From an uncultured Luteimonas sp. (GTDB taxonomy: Bacteria > Pseudomonadota > Gammaproteobacteria > Xanthomonadales > Xanthomonadaceae): a DNA stretch of 61,886 bases. Shown one piece after another: positions 56,004 through 61,886 of this stretch. The notes beneath the pieces were generated by a model that did no database searches, was not told the origin of the DNA, and saw only the letters and a program-made list of their open reading frames with translations. The stretch lies in assembly GCA_938008415.1 (NCBI GenBank), contig CALLKI010000072.1:1-61886 (forward strand), given 5' to 3'. Position numbers and translations under genes: made by a program. Position 1 is the first letter of the stretch; each line of letters opens with the position of its first letter.

Positions 56004-56192
56004 TCAGGGGCCGCGGACGAGCCACAGCGCCAGCAGGCCGGCGCCGAGCACGATGCCGCCGATGGCCCGGACCTGGCGGTCGTCCATGGCGAGCAGCTGC
56101 GCGGCGGCGCGCTTCCAGGCGCCGGGGGCGGCGAACAGGAACAGGCCTTCGAGCACGGCGACGAGGCTGAGGGCGGCCCAGAGGTCGTTCAT
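56004..56192 (-). CDS. DUF2065 small membrane protein (YjeT-like)
   Basis: A 62-aa protein with two membrane helices (ALSLVAVLEGLFLFAAPGAW and RAIGGIVLGAGLLALWLVRG). YjeT/DUF2065 genes sit between hflC and purA across gammaproteobacteria, exactly as here. Function unknown; a role with the HflKC complex is inferred from synteny only. Confidence 0.9.
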   Translation of the reverse strand: MNDLWAALSLVAVLEGLFLFAAPGAWKRAAAQLLAMDDRQVRAIGGIVLGAGLLALWLVRGP

Positions 56193-56271
56193 GGCTGCTC
56201 GGATGTCGTGGATGCGGGGACGCCGGGACGCCGCCCTTCCGCGGCACGGAAGGGCGGCGCGCGGCGCATGG

Positions 56272-57135
56272 TCAACGGTCGTTGCGCAGGTACTGCAGGA
56301 AGGGATCGTTGCGTTCGAGCACGATCACGCTGTTGCCGTCGGCGAACGCGGCGCGGTACGCCTCCAGGCTGCGCAGGAAGGCGTAGAAGGCGGGATCGCG
56401 GCTGGCCGCCTCGGCGTAGATCCGCGCGGCCTCGGCATCACCCTCGCCGCGCAGCTTCTGCGCGTCGCGCTCGGCCTCGGCCACCAGCACGGTGCTCTCG
56501 CGGTCGGCCTCGGCGCGGACGATGCGCGCCTGCTCCTCGCCTTCCGCGCGCAGGCGGGCGGCCACCTGCTTGCGCTCGGCGCGCATGCGGTCGTAGACCT
56601 GCGAGATGACCTCGCTGTCGGTCGGCAGGTCGATCTGCTTGAAGCGGATGTCCACAATCCGCACGCCCAGCGTCTTCGCGCCTTCGTTGATGCCGGGCAG
56701 CTGCTTCTCGATCAGCTGGCTGCGGTTGCCGGAGACCAGCTGGGTCAGGGTGTGCGCGTTGATCTCGTTGCGCAGCGAGTCCTTGATGATCGGCGACAGG
56801 CGGGCGATCGCCTGGTCCTCGTTGCCGAGGGTGGCGCGGTAGAACTCGCCGATGTCGTGGATGTAGCCGATCGCCGCGAAGTCCACGCTCACGTCCTTGC
56901 GCTCGGAGGTGAGGTAGCGCTCCGGCGAGAAGTCGGCGATGTAGTAGCGCTGGTCGAAGATCTTGACGGTCTCGATCAGCGGGACCTTGAAGTGCAGGCC
57001 GGGGCCGATGTCGCTGCGGACCACGCGGCCGAGGTTGAGCACCAGCGCCCGCTCGCCCTCGCGCACGACATACACCGAACCCAGCAGGACCAGCGCCAGG
57101 ATCGCGGCGAGTGTGAGGATCAGTCTGGATTTCAT
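56272..57135 (-). CDS. hflC: FtsH-protease regulator HflC
   Basis: SPFH/band-7 subunit that, with HflK, cages the FtsH protease in the inner membrane. 287 aa with one N-terminal helix (SRLILTLAAILALVLLGSVY) and the band-7 domain (YVVREGERALVLNLGRVVRS) facing the periplasm, then a long helical region (QVYDRMRAERKQVAARLRAE, EAERDAQKLRGEGDAEAARI). Overlaps hflK by four bases (ATGA). Confidence 0.96.
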   Translation of the reverse strand: MKSRLILTLAAILALVLLGSVYVVREGERALVLNLGRVVRSDIGPGLHFKVPLIETVKIFDQRYYIADFSPERYLTSERKDVSVDFAAIGYIHDIGEFYRATLGNEDQAIARLSPIIKDSLRNEINAHTLTQLVSGNRSQLIEKQLPGINEGAKTLGVRIVDIRFKQIDLPTDSEVISQVYDRMRAERKQVAARLRAEGEEQARIVRAEADRESTVLVAEAERDAQKLRGEGDAEAARIYAEAASRDPAFYAFLRSLEAYRAAFADGNSVIVLERNDPFLQYLRNDR

Positions 57136-58259
57136 CGGTTGCCTCCTTCACCGCGCGTCGGGCGCGGGGTGGTCCGCACCGGGGCCTGCGGCTGCGGGTC
57201 CTCCGCCGTCACCGTGGGCGAGACCATGTCCGGCGTCAGCAGCGGGGCGGTCGCGCCGGACTGCGGCGGCATCGGCACGTAGATCAGCTGCCTGCCATCG
57301 CCGCCGACGACCTTGCGGTTCTCGGCGAGCACCTCCTGCACCGTCTCCAGCCACAGCCGCTTGCGGGTGACCTCCGGCGCGTTGCGGAACTGCTCGACCA
57401 GCAGCAGGAACCGCTGCGCGTCACCGGTGGCGCGGGCGATCTTCGCGGTCTTGTAGCCCTCGGCCGTGGTGCGCAGACGCGCGGCCTCGCCTCGTGCCTC
57501 GGGCACCACGCGCGCGGCGTAGGCACGGGCCTCGTTGACCAGGCGTTCGTTCATCTGCTGGGCGCTGTTGACCTCGTCGAAGGCCGGCTTGACCTCCTCC
57601 GGCGGACGCGCGTCCTGCAGGTTGAGTTCGGTCACCATCAGGCCGGTGTTGTACTGCTCGAGCGAGGCCTGCAGCGCGGCGGCGGCGGCCGCGGACAGCG
57701 GGCCACGGGCGTTGAGCGCGGTATCCAGGTCGGAGCGGCCGATCTGCTCGCGCACCACGCTCTGCGCGACCTGCCTGAGCACCTCGTCCGCGTCGCGGGT
57801 GCCGAACAGGTACTGCCGCGGGTCACTGACCCGGTACTGCACGTTGAACGAGACGTTGACGATGTTCTCGTCGCGGGTCAGCACCGGCATGTTGGTGCGG
57901 CTGAAGGTGCGCACGGTGGTCGCCTCGACCGTGTACACCCGCTCGACCGGCCACGGCAGCTTGAAGTTGGGGCCGGGCTGCATCACCCGGTTGAACTGGC
58001 CGAAGCGCAGCACCACGCTGCGCTGCGTCTCGCCGACCAGCACGAAGCAGTTGAACACCAGCCACAGCGCCACGGCGATCCCCACCCAGCGCAGCGGGCC
58101 GTTGCCGCCACCGCCGAACAGATTGCGAAGTCCGCCGCCGATGCGGTCGAAGGGGTTGCCGCCCGAGGGACGCGGACGGCGCGGCGGCCACGGGTTGCGG
58201 CCGTCGTTGCCGGGACCGCGCTCGGGTCCGTTCTTGCTGCCGGGTGTGTTCCAGGCCAT
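57132..58259 (-). CDS. hflK: FtsH-protease regulator HflK
   Basis: Partner of HflC in the FtsH-regulating cage, 375 aa. A Gly/Pro/Asn-rich cytosolic N-terminus (NPWPPRRPRPSGGNPFDRIG) precedes one membrane helix (WVGIAVALWLVFNCFVLVGE), the SPFH domain (TQRSVVLRFGQFNRVMQPGP) and a helical C-terminus. A Pro/Thr-rich tail of about 40 residues closes it. Translation of hflC is coupled to it. Confidence 0.96.
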   Translation of the reverse strand: MAWNTPGSKNGPERGPGNDGRNPWPPRRPRPSGGNPFDRIGGGLRNLFGGGGNGPLRWVGIAVALWLVFNCFVLVGETQRSVVLRFGQFNRVMQPGPNFKLPWPVERVYTVEATTVRTFSRTNMPVLTRDENIVNVSFNVQYRVSDPRQYLFGTRDADEVLRQVAQSVVREQIGRSDLDTALNARGPLSAAAAAALQASLEQYNTGLMVTELNLQDARPPEEVKPAFDEVNSAQQMNERLVNEARAYAARVVPEARGEAARLRTTAEGYKTAKIARATGDAQRFLLLVEQFRNAPEVTRKRLWLETVQEVLAENRKVVGGDGRQLIYVPMPPQSGATAPLLTPDMVSPTVTAEDPQPQAPVRTTPRPTRGEGGNR

Positions 58260-58311
58260 GCCTGCTCCAGTCTCGGGTTCACGCGGGCCCGGGTGCCCGC
58301 GCCGGGTTTGC

Positions 58312-59631
58312 CTAGTCTACCTGCTCCGCCTCCGCCGCCCGGGGCAGCAGCCCGCGCAGCGGCCCGCCGTCGGGTTCCGCCGCCAGGCGCGCGGCGTCGG
58401 CCTCTGCCATGTCGATCGAAAGCCGCCAGATGTGACCATCGTGCGTCTCGCTGCGCACCGCGTCCAGCGCGTGCAGGCGCGCGCGCAGGCGCCCGGCCGA
58501 CGGCGGCAGCTCGATCTCGCCGGTGATGCGGCGGCGGCCGACCACCCCGTCCAGCGCCTGCAGCAGCATATCCAGACCGGACCCGTCGCGGGCGGAGATC
58601 CACGCCCGCGTACGCTCGCCGGGCCCGCGATCGAGCCTCGGCTCCGCGCCCTCGATGCGGTCGATCTTGTTGAACACCAGCAGCTGCGGGATGTCGCCGG
58701 CACCGATCTCGGACAGCACCGCGTCCACCTGGGCGATGCGCTCGTCGCGGTGCGGGTCGGCGGCATCGACCACGTGCAGCAGCAGGTCGGCGTCGCGCGC
58801 CTCGCCCAGGGTCGAGCGGAACGCGGCCACCAGCTCGTGAGGCAGATCGCGCACGAAGCCGACGGTGTCGGCCAGCACGGCATTGCCGGAACCCAGCCGG
58901 ATCCGGCGCACGGTCGGGTCGAGCGTGGCGAACAGCTGGTCGGCCGCGTAGGCGCCCGCGCCGGTCAGCGCGTTGAACAGCGTGGACTTGCCGGCGTTGG
59001 TGTAGCCGACCAGCGCGATCCGGGGCAATTCGCTGCGCAGGCGCGCGCGGCGCATCTGGCCACGCTGCACCTCGACCTTGTCCAGCCGCTTCTGCAACTG
59101 CTCGACGCGCTTCTGCAGCAGGCGGCGGTCGGTCTCGAGCTGGGTCTCGCCCGGGCCGCGCAGGCCGATCGCGCCACCGCGCTGGCGTTCGAGGTGGGTC
59201 CATCCGCGCACCAGCCTCGTGGAGATGTGGCGCAACTGGGCCAGCTCGACCTGGAGCTTGCCCTCGTGGCTGCGCGCGCGCTGGGCGAAGATGTCGAGGA
59301 TCAGGCCGGTGCGGTCCACCACCCGCCGCTGCAGGGCCTTCTCGAGGTTGCGCTCCTGGCCGGGCGTGAGCGCGTGGTTGACCAGGACCAGGTCGGCGCC
59401 GGCGGCGTCGGCCATGGCCTTCACTTCCTCCAGCTTGCCGCTGCCGATCAGGGTGGCCGGGTTCGGGCGGTCGATCCGGGCGGTGACCACCGCGGCCACG
59501 GTCGCGCCCGCCGAGCGGGCCAGCTCCGAGAATTCCTCGATGTCCGCCTCGTCGGGCGGGCCTCCGGCATGCGGCTGGATCAGCAGCGCGTGCTCGCCCT
59601 TGCGGGAGCGTTCGAACAGTTGGGTGGGCAT
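58312..59631 (-). CDS. hflX: Ribosome-associated GTPase HflX
   Basis: GTPase that splits stalled or heat-damaged ribosomes, 439 aa. The HflX N-terminal domain ends with the conserved RGPGETQLETDRR and a helical coil. G1 is GYTNAGKST with Lys215 and Ser216; G3 is DTVGFVRDLPHELV and G4 is NKID (FNKIDRIEG). It lies between hfq and hflK on the same strand, the classic order. Confidence 0.96.
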   Translation of the reverse strand: MPTQLFERSRKGEHALLIQPHAGGPPDEADIEEFSELARSAGATVAAVVTARIDRPNPATLIGSGKLEEVKAMADAAGADLVLVNHALTPGQERNLEKALQRRVVDRTGLILDIFAQRARSHEGKLQVELAQLRHISTRLVRGWTHLERQRGGAIGLRGPGETQLETDRRLLQKRVEQLQKRLDKVEVQRGQMRRARLRSELPRIALVGYTNAGKSTLFNALTGAGAYAADQLFATLDPTVRRIRLGSGNAVLADTVGFVRDLPHELVAAFRSTLGEARDADLLLHVVDAADPHRDERIAQVDAVLSEIGAGDIPQLLVFNKIDRIEGAEPRLDRGPGERTRAWISARDGSGLDMLLQALDGVVGRRRITGEIELPPSAGRLRARLHALDAVRSETHDGHIWRLSIDMAEADAARLAAEPDGGPLRGLLPRAAEAEQVD

Positions 59632-59711
59632 CAGGCTCGGAAACGGCGGCTCAGGCCGGAGACATGAGGGTCGCCCCCGGCCACTTCAACCGTCCCGTGG
59701 ACAGCGCGGGC

Positions 59712-60011
59712 TCAGCCGCGCGCCTGGCCTTCAGCCCCCGGGGCGGGCTCGGCCGCCGGCGCCGGCTCGGGCACCGCCTGCACCACGCCGCCTCCCGGTG
59801 CCACCCGCACGTTGCGCGACGGCACCACGGTGGAGATGGCGTGCTTGTAGACCATCTGGCTGACGGTATTGCGCAACAGCACGACGAACTGGTCGAAGGA
59901 TTCGATCGTGCCCTGCAGCTTGATGCCGTTGACGAGGTAGATCGAAACCGGCACCCGCTCGCGGCGCAGGGCGTTCAGGAAAGGATCCTGCAAGGATTGC
60001 CCCTTGGACAT
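59712..60011 (-). CDS. hfq: RNA chaperone Hfq
   Basis: Hexameric Sm-like RNA chaperone that pairs small RNAs with mRNAs. 99 aa: Sm1 motif QDPFLNALRRERVPVSIYLV with the A/U-binding Gln and Phe-Leu, and Sm2 motif VYKHAISTVVPSR containing the conserved YKH. The C-terminal tail is Pro/Ala-rich and disordered, longer than the core. AAGGGGAA precedes the ATG. Its presence implies sRNA regulation in this organism. Confidence 0.97.
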   Translation of the reverse strand: MSKGQSLQDPFLNALRRERVPVSIYLVNGIKLQGTIESFDQFVVLLRNTVSQMVYKHAISTVVPSRNVRVAPGGGVVQAVPEPAPAAEPAPGAEGQARG

Positions 60012-60028
60012 CGGGTCGTTCCCCTTTC

Positions 60029-60034
60029 GTTATA
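60029..60034 (-). promoter_or_regulatory. Candidate -10 box of hfq
   Basis: On the minus strand TATAAC lies 17 bases before the hfq start codon, giving a very short leader with AAGGGGAA between. No clear -35 box. Confidence 0.4.
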
Positions 60035-60184
60035 GTCATCGAGTGTCCGGACGGACTCCGCGCGCGGAAACCGGCCGCATCGCCCGACCCGCGGTTCCCC
60101 CTTCGGCGGCGACCGCCCGATGTTACACAACCCCGGCGGCGAAAGGGGTCCGCTCCTGTGATCCCCGCCACGCTCCCGCCACGG

Positions 60185-61141
60185 TCACCTGCCGAGGAAC
60201 GCCCGCAACGCGGCCTCGAGCGCGCCACGCCCGTGCTCCGGATCGAACCACCGCGCGTCCAGTTCCCCGCGCAGCCAGGTGATCTGGCGCTTGGCGAGCT
60301 GCCTGGTGGCGAAGATGGCCCGGTCGCGGAAGGTCGCCGCGTCGGTCATGCCGTCGAGGTGTTCCCATGCCTGGCGGTAGCCGACGGCACGGATCGCGGG
60401 CAGGTCCAGCGGCGCAGGGTGTTCGCGCAGCCGCGGCAGGTCGCGAAGCGCACGGACTTCGTCGAGGAAACCGGCGGCGAGCATCGCATCGAAGCGTGCC
60501 GCGATCCGCTCGTGCAGCACGGCACGGTCCCGGGGCGCCACGACCAGCTTCAGCACCTTCACCGGCAGGCGCGGCACGTTCGTGGTTTCCCCGTGCCAGG
60601 CGCTGATCGGCCGGCCGGTGAGGCGGAACACCTCCAGCGCGCGCTGGATGCGCTGCGGGTCGGTGGGCCGGATCCGCCGCGCCGCCTCCGGGTCGACGCG
60701 GGCCAGCCCGGCATGCAGCGCCGGCCAGCCGCGTTCCCTGGCTTCCGCCTCGATCTCCGCGCGCAAGCCCGGGTCCGCTTCCGGCATCGGCGCCAGGCCC
60801 CGCAGCAGCGCGCGGAAATACAGGCCGGTCCCTCCGGCGAGGATCGGCAGCCTGCCGCGCGCGACGATGCCGGCGATCGCCGCGCGTGCATCTTCGGCGA
60901 ACTCGGCTGCGGAATAGCTTTCCCAGGGGTCGCGCAGGTCGAGCAGGTGGTGTGGCGCGCGCGCGCGTTCAGCCGCGTCGGGCTTGGCCGAGCCGATGTC
61001 CAGTCCACGGTACACCAGCGCCGAATCCACGCTCACGATCTCGCCGCCGAAGCGTTCGGCCCACTCCAGCGCCAGCGCGGTCTTGCCCGAGGCGGTCGGG
61101 CCCATGAGGGCAATGGCGGGAGGACGGGCATCCGTGGGCAT
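60185..61141 (-). CDS. miaA: tRNA dimethylallyltransferase
   Basis: Adds a dimethylallyl group to A37 of tRNAs reading UNN codons, first step of ms2i6A. 318 aa. P-loop: ALMGPTASGKTALALEWAER; catalytic IVSVDSALVYRGLDIGSAKP with the conserved Asp; tRNA-binding blocks LPILAGGTGLYFRALLRGLA and PRLREHPAPLDLPAIRAVGY. The C-terminal TRQLAKRQITWLRGE is conserved. hfq follows 173 bases downstream on the same strand, the usual miaA-hfq order. Confidence 0.96.
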   Translation of the reverse strand: MPTDARPPAIALMGPTASGKTALALEWAERFGGEIVSVDSALVYRGLDIGSAKPDAAERARAPHHLLDLRDPWESYSAAEFAEDARAAIAGIVARGRLPILAGGTGLYFRALLRGLAPMPEADPGLRAEIEAEARERGWPALHAGLARVDPEAARRIRPTDPQRIQRALEVFRLTGRPISAWHGETTNVPRLPVKVLKLVVAPRDRAVLHERIAARFDAMLAAGFLDEVRALRDLPRLREHPAPLDLPAIRAVGYRQAWEHLDGMTDAATFRDRAIFATRQLAKRQITWLRGELDARWFDPEHGRGALEAALRAFLGR

Positions 61142-61198
61142 CCCGCGATTCTCGCGCAGCACAGCCCCGGGGTCAGCTCCGCGGCGCGCGGCCCGTGG

Positions 61199-61228
61199 TT
61201 GGACGTGGCAGATACGCGCGGCTAGAAT
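61199..61228 (+). promoter_or_regulatory. Sigma-70-type promoter of the HD-GYP gene
   Basis: TTGGAC (61199-61204) and TAGAAT (61223-61228) with an 18-bp spacer, in the divergent region between miaA and the HD-GYP gene. It predicts a leader of about 50 bases. Confidence 0.55.
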
Positions 61229-61286
61229 CGCGCGCTCTGTCGGTGCGGCCTGGCGGCATCGGCGCCCTCCTTCCACTTTTTCCCCG

Positions 61287-61886
61287 ATGCCCGCTCTCCC
61301 CGATCCGGCCCCGTGTGCCGCTCCGGCGCTGTCGGCAACCCTGCGCGTCCTGGCGGCGGCGCTCGACGAACGTGACCAGCCCACCAACGCCCATTGCGAC
61401 CGGGTCGCGCGCCTGGCCTGCGCCCTAGGGGTGCATTGCGACCTCGACGAACGCCAGCGCCGCGACCTCGTGATCGCCGCGCGCTTCCACGACGTGGGCA
61501 AGATCGGCATCCCCGACGGCGTGCTGCTGTCCCCCGCGGCCCTGGACGCCGGGGGGTGGACGACGATGCAGAGCCACCCCATCCGTGGCGAGCGGTTGTT
61601 CCTGGCCACCGGCCGCAGGGACGCGGCGCGGGTTGCGCGCCTGATCCGCCACCACCACGAGGCGGTGGACGGCTCCGGCTATCCCGACGGCCTGCGCGGC
61701 GCGGAAATCCCGCTCGAATGCCGGATCCTGAGCCTGGTCGACGCCTACGACGCCATGACCAGCCACCGCCCCTACCGCGCGCCGATGCCGCACGCCGAGG
61801 CGATGCGCAGGCTGGGCGACGCGCAGGGAACGCAGATCGACCCGGACGTGTTCCGGGAATTCGAGCGGCTCGCGCCGCGCCTGCCA
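61287..61886 (+). CDS. HD-GYP-type phosphodiesterase, partial (runs off the window)
   Basis: First 200 codons of an HD-domain protein that remains open at the right edge. The HD-GYP signature is clear: ARFHDVGKIGIPDGVLLSP with the catalytic HD, MQSHPIRGERLF, and HHHEAVDGSGYPDGLRGAEI with the GYP motif, followed by the conserved LSLVDAYDAMTSHRPYR. Such enzymes hydrolyse cyclic di-GMP. There is no receiver or membrane domain before the HD-GYP core, which begins by residue 15, so it may be a stand-alone enzyme. It diverges from miaA and has a good promoter. Confidence 0.88.
   Translation, partial: MPALPDPAPCAAPALSATLRVLAAALDERDQPTNAHCDRVARLACALGVHCDLDERQRRDLVIAARFHDVGKIGIPDGVLLSPAALDAGGWTTMQSHPIRGERLFLATGRRDAARVARLIRHHHEAVDGSGYPDGLRGAEIPLECRILSLVDAYDAMTSHRPYRAPMPHAEAMRRLGDAQGTQIDPDVFREFERLAPRLP

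Overview
The window is very GC-rich (about 70 %) and densely packed. Its gene content and order (hfq-hflX-hflK-hflC-DUF2065-purA, miaA before hfq, minCDE, bpt, rlmKL, nfi, a glycine-riboswitch gcvP, an ACE-like M2 peptidase) fit a chromosomal segment of a gammaproteobacterium of the Lysobacteraceae/Xanthomonadaceae, such as a Lysobacter- or Luteimonas-like organism. I see no tRNA, rRNA, insertion sequence, prophage or CRISPR array.

Layout. 1-8 kb: start of gpmA, a SixA-like phosphatase, nfi, two pirins, aqpZ with a structured leader, rlmKL, an alpha/beta hydrolase and a MOSC protein. 8-14.6 kb: ampD-like amidase, tesB, a DUF2007 membrane protein, an ECF sigma factor fused to a membrane domain, a six-EF-hand secreted protein, bpt and an exported EEP nuclease/phosphatase. 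14.6-18.2 kb: a four-gene operon (SPFH, small membrane protein, Arc/RHH, PH-like membrane protein) behind a TTGATATC-type operator, a D,D-carboxypeptidase, and a cytochrome b561 gene broken by one amber codon. 18.2-22.4 kb: DUF423-alkA, an SRPBCC/GyrI-like protein, and a DesK/NarL-type two-component pair. 22.5-28.4 kb: GNAT-minC-minD-minE, a small HExxH protein, a YrbL-like kinase-fold protein and the M2 peptidase. 28.4-35 kb: Rieske oxygenase, Bcr/CflA exporter, tandem glycine riboswitch with gcvP, and a spermine-synthase-like aminopropyltransferase. 35-42.6 kb is a more accessory stretch: FAD oxidoreductase, a TetR remnant, LysR with a lipoprotein and a Tat-exported SDR, a MESH1-like alarmone hydrolase, a DUF1624 membrane acyltransferase and a DHA2 exporter.

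43-54.1 kb is the most unusual block. Four tightly spaced minus-strand genes encode exported proteins built from a TadG-like hydrophobic region, DUF11 domains, Calx-beta domains, acidic linkers and paired OmpA-like domains, ending with a 1225-residue protein with a predicted outer-membrane beta-barrel. I read it as one envelope or surface assembly. 54.4-61.9 kb is the housekeeping cluster purA, DUF2065, hflC, hflK, hflX, hfq, miaA, and the window closes inside an HD-GYP-type gene.

Regulation seen in the sequence: a ribosome-binding-site-sequestering inverted repeat before aqpZ, the glycine riboswitch, an 11-bp-phased operator before the SPFH operon, an ATGCAA/TTGCAT palindrome between LysR and its divergent partner, and several genes whose -10 box lies six bases before the ATG, which suggests leaderless mRNAs.
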